64,000 bases of DNA from assembly GCF_002836775.1 (NCBI RefSeq), contig NZ_PJAQ01000003.1, forward strand, positions 27,868 to 91,867. The letters are read 5' to 3'. The DNA is from Colwellia sp. 12G3 (GTDB lineage Bacteria > Pseudomonadota > Gammaproteobacteria > Enterobacterales > Alteromonadaceae). Every line of letters starts with the position of its first letter. The stretch's first letter is position 1. The position numbers and the translations under genes were made by a program. The notes beneath the pieces were generated by a model, which saw nothing but the letters and a program-made list of their open reading frames with translations, did no database searches and was not told the origin of the DNA. This document shows positions 27,773 to 36,060 of this stretch, one piece after another.

Positions 27773-29716
27773 ATGCGTTTAATTATTGTAAATATCTACT
27801 TACTAAGCTCATTATTACTCGTCACATTATTAACGGCGTGTAATGGTAATTCTTTTAATGAAACGGATTATCCTGTGAATAGCATAGTACAACTAGATGA
27901 TACACAAAACATAAACCAAGGCATTGATCTTCTTCTTCATTACCCTACTGACAGCGTCAGCAATATTAGCTGGCAGCAAACTGCTGGAGAGCCTGTCACT
28001 ATTTTAGCGAAAACAAGTAAAGTTATTTCATTTACCCCTACTGTTGCAGGTGATTACAGTTTTACTGTTAGGTTCACCCTTAATAACGATATTCAACAAA
28101 CCTTAGCAAAAAGTATTACGGTAAATGAAAGTTACCATAAAGTTACCAATCGTTTATCTCATGCTGCATTAGCTGAAAACAAGGTCTCATTTCGAAGTGA
28201 ATTACACGAAACGATTGATGTAAATACATTGGTGTGGCAGCAAACGTCTGGACCTAGTGTTAGCTTAACGACAGAAAACACTGACGGCGAATTAGCCATA
28301 TTTTTTGATGCACCAAATGTTAGCTCTGATACTATTATAGCCTTTAGTGTCACAGCCACTGATGTAGATAACACCAGTACCTATAGTGATCAAGTAGCGG
28401 TATTAATAGAGCCGGCTGCATCTATCGGTAGTAATGCTTATTTTTCAGACCGTAAAGCCTCGGTTTTCCCCTATAATAGCAATAGCCCTTATGCTGATAA
28501 TCTAGTTTCTTGTGTTTACTCTAATACCTTAAGCAGCTCATGTACTTTAGCGAAAACACCACTACTAGCAGAAGAAGTAAAAAGCTCTTCTAGTGCCCCA
28601 TCAATAGAAAATATTATGGACCGCGTTGTAGTTTCACATCAATGGATGGGCGATCGCTTTAAGGATTTTTTGACCAATAATGATACTAACAACGATATAA
28701 AGAACTTGTTAAGAGCAACGACGGCAATCGTTATCTCTTATGATGTGCGCCCTTCATTTTATTGGGCTGCTACAGGCGCCATATATTTAGACGCAGAAAA
28801 CTTTTGGTTAACTCCTCAAGAGCGAGATACTATTAATGAAGCACCTGATTTTAGGGCTGATTTTGGTAACGACTTACAATTCGTTATGCCGTGGCGCTAT
28901 GTCAAAGATAATGACTACGCTAGTTTCAGTTACAGTAAATCGTCCCGTGTTACTCGAACAGCATCCGAGGGTTTATTTCGCTTAACATCACTGATGTACC
29001 ATGAACTCGCTCATGCCAATGATTTTTTTCCAAGTAATGAATGGTATGTACATAATAGCAGCCAACGAGTGCTTGATGCTGCTGTCAGTACAAATTTCGA
29101 GTCAGATGAATTGGCTATTACCTTACCATTAGCAAGCCAAGAGATGCGTGACTTAGGGCAAGTGAGTTTTGCTGGTGAGACAGCAAATCAAACACAAAAA
29201 AACTACTTGCCAGTCGATATAAAAGGCTTCTTCAGTCCTGATCGTGCCTCAGACTTTTATGCTTACTCAAGTTTACGTGAAGATTACGCCATGTTATTTG
29301 AAGAGTTAATGATGCAAAACCGTTTTGCGGTAATACGTGATGTCGCTATCACCAATCAGCCTATAGGTGAAAACATTACAGCGGCAGATTATATGGTCAC
29401 TTGGGGACAACGTGGCCGCATTGGTGACGATAAATTAAGAGCTAGAGTCCTTTTTAGCGCCAGTCGTGTATTACCTGAATTTGACAGCCAAGTGGCAATG
29501 AACTTAGTACCGGCTCCTATTGAAATGGTTGAAGGAGACAGTTGGATTGATAATTTAACCATTAGTCCAAGCGAATCAAGTTTGAGTGATTTAACAAAAA
29601 GATTGAGAAGTTATGCTAATCCTGACGAATTTTCTCTTACATCATCAAAAACTGCAGGAGTAGAGCCGGTAAATAACTTTAACCGCTATTATCAAAAACC
29701 GTTACCTGCTCATTAG
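27773..29716 (+). CDS. lipoprotein with two Ig/PKD-like domains and an HELAH metallopeptidase-like motif
   Basis: This 647-residue protein starts with a lipoprotein signal ending in LTAC (Cys23). Two beta-sandwich domains follow at about 30-118 and 125-215; each has the WQQTxG...V pattern of PKD/Ig-like modules. The rest contains HELAH at residues 410-414, a zinc-protease type HExxH. A helix EDYAMLFEE at 503-511 could give the third Glu ligand. No family name comes to mind. Peptidase activity is inferred only from the motif. AGGAAG precedes the ATG. It is the last gene of the bepA-side run and ends at a terminator. Confidence 0.75.
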   Translation: MRLIIVNIYLLSSLLLVTLLTACNGNSFNETDYPVNSIVQLDDTQNINQGIDLLLHYPTDSVSNISWQQTAGEPVTILAKTSKVISFTPTVAGDYSFTVRFTLNNDIQQTLAKSITVNESYHKVTNRLSHAALAENKVSFRSELHETIDVNTLVWQQTSGPSVSLTTENTDGELAIFFDAPNVSSDTIIAFSVTATDVDNTSTYSDQVAVLIEPAASIGSNAYFSDRKASVFPYNSNSPYADNLVSCVYSNTLSSSCTLAKTPLLAEEVKSSSSAPSIENIMDRVVVSHQWMGDRFKDFLTNNDTNNDIKNLLRATTAIVISYDVRPSFYWAATGAIYLDAENFWLTPQERDTINEAPDFRADFGNDLQFVMPWRYVKDNDYASFSYSKSSRVTRTASEGLFRLTSLMYHELAHANDFFPSNEWYVHNSSQRVLDAAVSTNFESDELAITLPLASQEMRDLGQVSFAGETANQTQKNYLPVDIKGFFSPDRASDFYAYSSLREDYAMLFEELMMQNRFAVIRDVAITNQPIGENITAADYMVTWGQRGRIGDDKLRARVLFSASRVLPEFDSQVAMNLVPAPIEMVEGDSWIDNLTISPSESSLSDLTKRLRSYANPDEFSLTSSKTAGVEPVNNFNRYYQKPLPAH

Positions 29717-29794
29717 TCCGTATATTACTGAATTACCGTAAACAAGATAATACACGGCACTAAATGATATAATTTATCAAAAGGATAACCCTAC

Positions 29795-29826
29795 AAAAAA
29801 CGCGACTTAATTAGTCGCGTTTTTTG
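29795..29826. terminator. bidirectional rho-independent terminator
   Basis: ACGCGACT/AGTCGCGT stem with A6 before and T6 after, and a 5-base loop. It lies between the convergent lipoprotein gene and hda. Confidence 0.93.
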
Positions 29827-29861
29827 ATTTTATTAATGCTTTTACTTGATATTATCGTTAC

Positions 29862-30569
29862 CTACTGAAGGCTAAGCACTTCCTTAATAAAAGGAATGGT
29901 AATTTTTCTTTGTTCTTGAATAGACGCTTTATCTAATATATCAAGTGAGGTAATTAAGCTGCCCATATCTCGACTCAAACGATTGAGTAAAAACTTAACC
30001 ACTTCATCTGATAAAAACAAACCACGCTGCGTAGCACGATGTTGTATGGCAATAACTTTTTCGTCATCATCTAGTGGCTTAATTTGCTCAGTTAACCCCC
30101 AAGTAAGCCTTGAGACTAAATCAGGTAAACTTATACCTAACTGTTGAGCACTTTCGTTCCCTGAAATTAATAAGTAATTATTTTGTTCAAGTACACGGTT
30201 ATACAAATCAAAAATAGCTTGTTGCCAGCGCTTATCACCGGCAATTAAGTGGATATCATCTAAACAAATTAAATCAATTTGCTCTAAGCCATCTAATACT
30301 TCCACGGGTAATTGTTTTAACTCGGCACAAGATAAGCAAACAGACGACTTGCCAATTTGAGCAGCATAAGTACTGCTTGCATGCATAAGGTGCGATTTAC
30401 CCGTACCTGATAAACCAAACAAATAAAAACTGTGTGGTGTTGATTGCTGAGAATCTATATAAGACTTTAATTGGCTAACAATCCCATGATTAATATCACT
30501 TTTAAAACTATTAAAAGTTTCATCGTCGGGTAATTGCACCATCAAGGTTAATTGAGCGACTTGCTTCAT
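29862..30569 (-). CDS. hda: DnaA regulatory inactivator Hda
   Basis: This DnaA-like AAA+ protein is about 235 residues. Walker A reads FGLSGTGKSHL, Walker B LICLDDIHLI, and sensor segments follow (GNESAQQLGISLPDLVSRLTWG). An N-terminal QLTLMVQLPDDETF resembles the clamp-binding region. With the sliding clamp it stimulates ATP hydrolysis by DnaA after initiation. The ATG at 30569 overlaps the stop of the DUF2066 gene (ATGA, 4 bases) and has GGGAG 5 bases upstream, so it is preferred over the frame opening at 30581. Confidence 0.94.
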   Translation of the reverse strand: MKQVAQLTLMVQLPDDETFNSFKSDINHGIVSQLKSYIDSQQSTPHSFYLFGLSGTGKSHLMHASSTYAAQIGKSSVCLSCAELKQLPVEVLDGLEQIDLICLDDIHLIAGDKRWQQAIFDLYNRVLEQNNYLLISGNESAQQLGISLPDLVSRLTWGLTEQIKPLDDDEKVIAIQHRATQRGLFLSDEVVKFLLNRLSRDMGSLITSLDILDKASIQEQRKITIPFIKEVLSLQ

Positions 30570-31966
30570 CCTTGCTCCCAATAAAAAACGGGGATTTTGG
30601 GTACAATCTTAAGTGGTGGTGTTTCAGTTAATATTTGCAATTGATCATTCTTGGTTAGTTCATCGTCAGAGTTAGCATTTAAATCGATGCTTGTTTCTAA
30701 CGTAGGATTAGTCTCTGTGGTACTTTTATTAACATGTACATCAGGTTTAGTTATCAAGGGTGTAACAGTGTTCTCAACAGTCTCGCCAAGAACAATAACC
30801 TTTACTTGATCAGTGTTACTGTTATTAAGATCTATTGTTACATTTTCTGGATTATTAAATTGCTGCGTTTGAGAAAAACCCTCGAATAGGCCGTCAAGTT
30901 GCTGCGTTAACTTATTATTAAGTTTTAATGAAGCTAGAAATGAAGCTTTTGAGCCAATTAAGTCTAATTTAAACTGGCGAACATCACTTTGGGCACTGAG
31001 TAAAGTGACCGTTTTAACCGCTGATAAATCCGTTAAAAAATTAAACAACTGGATATCACTTTTTAATGAGGTGACATTATTTACTTCAATAATAAAGTCA
31101 TTTTCGGCTGAAGCTAATAACGCATAAGATTGATAAATTAATGCTGTAATGTCAGATAAACCTTGCTCAATCAAACTAACTTTATCAACGCCTCGGTATT
31201 TTTGGGTATAAAGACTACCTTGAGTGAATACACGCCAGTCTAGCACTTTAGGGCTAGCAACCTCTTGTTGCTCACATAACAAGCCACAGGAAACATCATT
31301 AACTGTATTTGACCCGATAGTTTCTACACTCTCATCAACTAAGCTTGAATCAGAAACTCTCATTACCACAATAGTGTCGGCAAAATAGCGCAATGAAGCT
31401 TGCTGAATTTGTTCCGGGAAATAGCCCCAAAAATCACTTAACAGCACTTGTTCACTATCGGTTAAGTCCATTAAAGGCATAATAATAGGCAAACCACGTT
31501 CTATGGAAAAATCGTTCACACTGATAGGAATTAATGAGTCAGCATCGGATGCTACTATACTGCGGCTTGTGCCTTGCTCATCAATTAACCACAAGAGAAC
31601 TTGTGGACGTAAGCTGCCCCATAAGGCTAAATTAGCGTCTTCAAATAATTGATTTATTTTGTCTTCGTTAAAGCTAACAATCAAACTCAGCTGTTCGTCT
31701 TTACGTTGATATCGGTATTGACTAACGTAGCTACTCGCCTTTGTTTGAGCTTTTTTTAACACATCATGCGCTAAGACACTCTTTTTCCCGCCAACTTTCA
31801 AAAACACCCCTTGAAGCGCTTTTTTTATGGCCTGCTCACGTTCTGCCCGATCTTGAGAGTCGACAACAACATTAGCTTGGTAAAGATCATTAACTTCAAG
31901 GGCTGCCGAACTCGCACTAAGCAACGCAAAGACCACTATAATTATTACAAAAGGAAATCTAAACAT
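30566..31966 (-). CDS. DUF2066 domain-containing exported protein
   Basis: This 466-residue protein has an N-terminal signal peptide (FVIIIVVFALLSASSAALEV). The DUF2066 region occupies most of the first 350 residues (VDSQDRAEREQAIKKALQGVFLKVGG near the start). The C-terminal 100 residues are of low complexity, rich in Asn, Thr and Glu. It is translationally coupled to hda by a 4-base overlap, an arrangement seen across gammaproteobacteria, and divergent from purM. Function unknown. Confidence 0.87.
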   Translation of the reverse strand: MFRFPFVIIIVVFALLSASSAALEVNDLYQANVVVDSQDRAEREQAIKKALQGVFLKVGGKKSVLAHDVLKKAQTKASSYVSQYRYQRKDEQLSLIVSFNEDKINQLFEDANLALWGSLRPQVLLWLIDEQGTSRSIVASDADSLIPISVNDFSIERGLPIIMPLMDLTDSEQVLLSDFWGYFPEQIQQASLRYFADTIVVMRVSDSSLVDESVETIGSNTVNDVSCGLLCEQQEVASPKVLDWRVFTQGSLYTQKYRGVDKVSLIEQGLSDITALIYQSYALLASAENDFIIEVNNVTSLKSDIQLFNFLTDLSAVKTVTLLSAQSDVRQFKLDLIGSKASFLASLKLNNKLTQQLDGLFEGFSQTQQFNNPENVTIDLNNSNTDQVKVIVLGETVENTVTPLITKPDVHVNKSTTETNPTLETSIDLNANSDDELTKNDQLQILTETPPLKIVPKIPVFYWEQG

Positions 31967-32176
31967 ATCTACTAAAAACTTTAAAAACTCTATGATTTCA
32001 TATGTATTATCTTACCACATAGTCAGTAATTAATACCTGCAAATCTCAATAAATTCTTTAGAAATGCGCCAATAAAATAAAACTATCCGAAGATACTGTT
32101 TATCATCTTGAGTATGAGCCTTTGCGCTGGTAGAATACGCCCCTTTAAATACTGTCAGTAATTTCTGAGGTCTCCC

Positions 32177-33217
32177 GTGAGCGAACAAAAACAGTCATTA
32201 AGCTATAAAGATGCTGGTGTTGATATTGATGCTGGTAATGCCCTAGTAGAAAACATTAAAGGTGCGGTAAAGCGCACAACTCGTCCAGAAGTTATGGGTG
32301 GTCTAGGTGGTTTTGGTTCGGTATGTCAACTACCTACAGGTTATAAAGAACCAGTATTAGTTGCAGGTACCGACGGTGTAGGCACTAAATTACGTTTGGC
32401 TATTGATTTAGCTAAGCACGATACTGTTGGTATCGACTTAGTTGCTATGTGTGTTAACGACCTTATAGTACAAGGTGCAGAGCCTTTATTCTTCCTTGAT
32501 TATTATGCTACGGCTAAACTTGATATTGCTGTTGCATCATCAGTAGTTGAAGGTATTGCGGAAGGTTGTATTCAAGCAGGTTGTGCTCTTGTTGGTGGTG
32601 AAACTGCAGAAATGCCAGGTATGTACCACAAAGGCGATTACGATATCGCTGGTTTTTGTGTTGGTGTAGCTGAAAAGTCTCGCTTGATTGATGGTACTAA
32701 TGTAGCAGCTGGCGATCAATTGATTGCACTTGGCGCTTCAGGTCCACATTCAAACGGTTTTTCTTTAATTCGTAAAGTATTAGAAGTGAATAACACTGAT
32801 ACTAATGAGTTACTAGAAGGCAAGAAAATTGCTGACCATTTACTTGAACCAACCAAGATTTACGTAAAATCTGTACTTGAGTTACTTAAAAATGTAGATG
32901 TTCATGCACTTTCTCATATCACTGGTGGTGGCTTCTGGGAAAATATCCCGCGTGTATTACCTGAAACAGCACAAGCTGTTATTAAAGGTGATAGCTGGCA
33001 ATGGCCGAGCATCTTTAACTGGTTACAAGAAAACGGTAACATTACTGAACATGAAATGTACCGCACTTTCAACTGTGGTGTTGGCATGGTTATCGTAGTA
33101 CCAGCGGATAAAGTAGCTCAGAGTATTGAAATATTAGCAGCACATGGTGAAAATGCTTGGCACATTGGCGAAATCGCTGATAAAGCTGACGGCGAAGAGC
33201 CTGTTGTTTTTGCATAA
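32177..33217 (+). CDS. purM: phosphoribosylformylglycinamidine cyclo-ligase
   Basis: This 346-residue AIR synthetase closes the imidazole ring in purine synthesis. Motifs: [67 protein letters not shown] and [14 protein letters not shown]. It starts with GTG and has TGAGG upstream. purN follows after a terminator-like hairpin. Confidence 0.98.
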   Translation: MSEQKQSLSYKDAGVDIDAGNALVENIKGAVKRTTRPEVMGGLGGFGSVCQLPTGYKEPVLVAGTDGVGTKLRLAIDLAKHDTVGIDLVAMCVNDLIVQGAEPLFFLDYYATAKLDIAVASSVVEGIAEGCIQAGCALVGGETAEMPGMYHKGDYDIAGFCVGVAEKSRLIDGTNVAAGDQLIALGASGPHSNGFSLIRKVLEVNNTDTNELLEGKKIADHLLEPTKIYVKSVLELLKNVDVHALSHITGGGFWENIPRVLPETAQAVIKGDSWQWPSIFNWLQENGNITEHEMYRTFNCGVGMVIVVPADKVAQSIEILAAHGENAWHIGEIADKADGEEPVVFA

Positions 33218-33250
33218 ACAGTTAACTGTTTGAACAAGCGAATCTATTAT

Positions 33251-33278
33251 AAAGGGGCTATTTACTAGCCCCTTTTAT
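33251..33278 (+). terminator. terminator-like hairpin between purM and purN
   Basis: AAAGGGGCTA/TAGCCCCTTT forms a 10-bp stem with a 5-base loop and continues into TTATTTAT, 33 bases after purM. It may reduce read-through into purN. Confidence 0.8.
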
Positions 33279-33334
33279 TTATCTCCGCTTTATTAATTAT
33301 TTATTAATCCTTTATCAACGAAATAGGAAAATAT

Positions 33335-33976
33335 ATGTCGAGCAAAATAGTAGTTTTGATCTCTGGTGGCGGCACTAACTTACAAGCCATTATAGATGCC
33401 TGTTCTGATAGTAATTACCCCGCGGAAGTGGTTGGGGTAGTATCAAATAAATCAGAGGCATATGGCCTAACACGTGCTAAGATTTCTGGCATTGCTACAG
33501 TAGCTCTTTCTCATAAAGACTTTGATAGCCGTGAAGATTACGATCAAGCACTCATCAAGAAAATTGATTGTTTTGATGCCGATTTAATTGTCTTAGCAGG
33601 CTTTATGCGTATTCTTACGCCTAGCTTTGTTCAGCATTATCAAGGAAAACTGCTCAATATACACCCTTCTCTCTTACCTAAATATCAGGGATTAAATACG
33701 CATCAACGCGCTATTGATGCCGGAGATGATGTGCACGGTGTAAGTGTACACTTTGTTACTGAAGAACTTGATGGGGGCCCAGTTATCCTTCAAGCCAAAG
33801 TTCCAGTATTTGAAGGTGATAATTGTGATGATTTAGCTGCACGAGTACATGAGCAAGAGCACCGTATCTACCCGTTAGTCGTCAAGTGGTTTGCTGAAAA
33901 ACGCCTAAGCATGCAGGGCGATAACGCAGTATTAGATGATAATATTTTATCCGCTTCAGGTTATGCTAACGATTAA
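33335..33976 (+). CDS. purN: phosphoribosylglycinamide formyltransferase (PurN)
   Basis: This 213-residue enzyme transfers a formyl group from 10-formyl-THF to GAR. Motifs: VLISGGGTNLQAIIDA (phosphate loop), LAGFMRILTPSFV, NIHPSLLPKYQG with the catalytic Asn-His, and HGVSVHFVTEELDGGPV with the catalytic Asp. AGGAAA precedes the ATG. The purM-purN order is the usual one. Confidence 0.97.
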   Translation: MSSKIVVLISGGGTNLQAIIDACSDSNYPAEVVGVVSNKSEAYGLTRAKISGIATVALSHKDFDSREDYDQALIKKIDCFDADLIVLAGFMRILTPSFVQHYQGKLLNIHPSLLPKYQGLNTHQRAIDAGDDVHGVSVHFVTEELDGGPVILQAKVPVFEGDNCDDLAARVHEQEHRIYPLVVKWFAEKRLSMQGDNAVLDDNILSASGYAND

Positions 33977-34062
33977 TCTCTGTCGCTTAATATAGTTAAC
34001 TGCATTATATTGCTCGTCAACAGGTACAACAAATAATTACTAAATTGTTGCTCCCACTCTTA

Positions 34063-34099
34063 CAGAAGCTGTTAGTATATTTACTACTAATGGCTTCTG
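34063..34099 (+). promoter_or_regulatory. imperfect hairpin just before the DUF3108 gene
   Basis: CAGAAGC (34063-34069) pairs with GCTTCTG (34093-34099), and inside them TTAGTA pairs with TACTAA, separated by a TG/TG mismatch. It ends 15 bases before the chosen ATG at 34115. It could be an attenuator or a structure controlling translation. Confidence 0.5.
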
Positions 34100-34114
34100 G
34101 ATTATTTGCCTCTT

Positions 34115-34873
34115 ATGCAAAAATTTCTCTCTCTACTGTGTTTAACATTACCTTTGTTGGCTTCAGCAACTACAGATATTCAAACACCCGCATCATCAAA
34201 CGTAGTGACACAAAAAAAATCATTCTCGGCAACCATTCCTGCTTATCGTGCAACGTACACCTTATTGCATAAATCAGATCCCGTAGGTAAAGCGATCAGA
34301 GAGCTGAGTTATCTTGAGGATGGTAAAGTTAAATATCATTATGAAACAGATATAAGTTGGTTAATTTTTTCTGATCAACGCAGCGAAACTGCCATCGTTA
34401 ATATAGTAAAAAATCAAGTTATACCCTTGAGCTATGATTATCAGCGCGAGGGGACAGGTCGAGATAAATACTATCAATGGCAGTATGATTTAGCAGGTAA
34501 AACGGCTACTGATTTGAAAAAAGATAACAAAATCTCATTAGATTTTACTGATGGTCTGTTAGATAAACTGAGTTATCATCTACAAAATCGTATCGACTTA
34601 ATTAAGAACCCTGCACAAAAACGCTTTGTATATCAGGTCATTAGCGCTAAAGGTTCAATCAAGAATTATCAATATGAATATGATGGTGAAGAAGAGCTTA
34701 TTCTCCCTTATGGCTTAGTTAAAACCATCCGCTTAAAACGAGAAGTTCTTGATAAAAAACGCATTACTTATGCTTGGTTTGCGCCAGAACTAAATTACCT
34801 ACTGGTAAAACTTTACCAAGTAAAAGCAGGTACGGAACAATTTGAAGCGCAGTTATCAACACTAGAGCCTTAA
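34115..34873 (+). CDS. DUF3108 domain-containing exported protein
   Basis: This is about 252 residues with a short signal peptide (FLSLLCLTLPLLASA). The DUF3108 pattern follows: IPAYRATYTLLHKSDPVGKAIREL, YHYETDISW, and near the end RKVKTIRLKRE-like strands with AYAWFAPELNYLLVKL character. These periplasmic beta-rich proteins often follow purN; function unknown. The frame also opens at a TTG at 34106, but the ATG gives a clean signal peptide. The ribosome binding site is weak in both cases. Confidence 0.85.
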   Translation: MQKFLSLLCLTLPLLASATTDIQTPASSNVVTQKKSFSATIPAYRATYTLLHKSDPVGKAIRELSYLEDGKVKYHYETDISWLIFSDQRSETAIVNIVKNQVIPLSYDYQREGTGRDKYYQWQYDLAGKTATDLKKDNKISLDFTDGLLDKLSYHLQNRIDLIKNPAQKRFVYQVISAKGSIKNYQYEYDGEEELILPYGLVKTIRLKREVLDKKRITYAWFAPELNYLLVKLYQVKAGTEQFEAQLSTLEP

Positions 34874-35359
34874 TCTAAATTAAACCACCATTAAATACGT
34901 ACAACGCTAACCCTTACCCCTTACCCCTTACCATTCAAAGTTCATACACATGACTCTGCGTGGTAATCTGTATATATCTTTTGTTTTACCATTCAATATA
35001 CCTTATACCTAGCCACCATATATGGCTTAGACGGGAACATTTCACTACCTATTGTACATTTAGTAAGCCAATAAATAATTGCTCTAAATATACCTGATAA
35101 CTGTCCAGAACTATGTACCCCCTAATGCGTTGTCCTATCATTTATTGTTGTATTCATTTCATTAAGTGAATACTCACTCGTGCTAATTACAAAACTTGAA
35201 GGCTAGATTGATCTCAATCCTGTTAATCAACTATTACTCATTCCTTCGCCTGCCCTAATTTATTATTTTACGTATCTCAAAATATAAAAATTAAATCTTA
35301 CTAAAATTATTTTGTTCAAAAAACAGCAAATAATGCTTGAATAGCAACCAAATACCATA
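34874..35359. other. AT-rich intergenic region upstream of the sulA-like gene
   Basis: About 490 bases with no credible gene on either strand. It contains a threefold CCCTTAC repeat at 34911-34931. The only regulatory signal I can defend is the LexA box just beyond its right end. Confidence 0.6.
34911..34931. repeat. short tandem repeat (CCCTTAC)3
   Basis: Three exact copies of a 7-base unit, 40 bases after the DUF3108 stop. Confidence 0.8.
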
Positions 35360-35379
35360 TACTGTACATCCATACAGTA
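35360..35379. promoter_or_regulatory. LexA (SOS) box
   Basis: TACTGTACATCCATACAGTA matches the E. coli LexA consensus, with perfect CTG-N10-CAG ends and TA flanks. It sits 37-56 bases before the ATG of the SulA-like gene. A TTGAAT at 35337-35342 could be the -35 element, which would place the -10 inside the box. Confidence 0.9.
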
Positions 35380-35415
35380 TAGTTATATTTCACTATTTAG
35401 CACGAGGCAAAAACT

Positions 35416-35919
35416 ATGTTCACGACCAATACAACTATCGAATCAAGTATCAAGTCAAGTATCACTAATGCTATCAGTTCTCCAGCTACAGAGCAGGTTT
35501 GGTTGAAGTTAACCAATGTTGATAATCATCATGAATTGTCGTCGCACTATGCCACTATTTGCCAGCAACATAATCAAGAAAAAAAATGGGTGTTGTTTAT
35601 CAACCCTGAAGAGTCATCATTAGAGCAGTTAGCACAAACACATGGTGTTGATATTTCTAAAGTGCTTTGTGTTAGCTTCAAAGGTAAAAATAAGGTGAAT
35701 AACTTACTTGATGAGAAGTCTGCTCATTTAGATATAGAACAAATAAAAAATGTTTTGTGCCGTGGTAATTGTTCTGCTGTTATTCTTTCAAATGCATCTT
35801 TTGCCGCAGATGAAATTGCCGCGCTCGATAACTGTGCGCGTTTAGGTGAAACTCAATGTGTGCTGCTTAAAAATAATAGAAAGAATGAAATTTCATTAAA
35901 CAGTAAACAATTACACTAA
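35416..35919 (+). CDS. sulA: SulA-like SOS cell-division inhibitor
   Basis: This 167-residue protein resembles SulA in its central part: KKWVLFINPEESSLEQLAQTHGVDISKVLCV, the segment that corresponds to the RecA-like fold contacting FtsZ. SulA blocks FtsZ assembly after DNA damage. The upstream LexA box strongly supports SOS control. The N-terminal 45 residues are Ser/Thr/Asn-rich and divergent. GAGG precedes the ATG. A RecA-fold relative such as ImuA is less likely at this length. Confidence 0.82.
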   Translation: MFTTNTTIESSIKSSITNAISSPATEQVWLKLTNVDNHHELSSHYATICQQHNQEKKWVLFINPEESSLEQLAQTHGVDISKVLCVSFKGKNKVNNLLDEKSAHLDIEQIKNVLCRGNCSAVILSNASFAADEIAALDNCARLGETQCVLLKNNRKNEISLNSKQLH

Positions 35920-35981
35920 AGTAATTAAAACGAAAAAAGAATCACGGTATCACTGATCAAACTTCGTTCAAATTAAAAAAT

Positions 35982-36015
35982 AAAGACCGTATTGTTTAAA
36001 ACAATACGGTCTTTT
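35982..36015. terminator. bidirectional rho-independent terminator
   Basis: A perfect 15-bp stem (AAAGACCGTATTGTT and its complement) with a 3-base loop and flanking A and T runs lies between the convergent sulA-like and DUF885 genes. Confidence 0.93.
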
Positions 36016-36060
36016 AATATCTACAACCTAACTAAAGCTTGGAAGGTAGGTTTCAGTAAC

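Noticed and set aside
34911..34931. CRISPR or telomere-like array from the CCCTTAC repeat
   Set aside because: Only three 7-base units with no spacers; simple slippage is enough.
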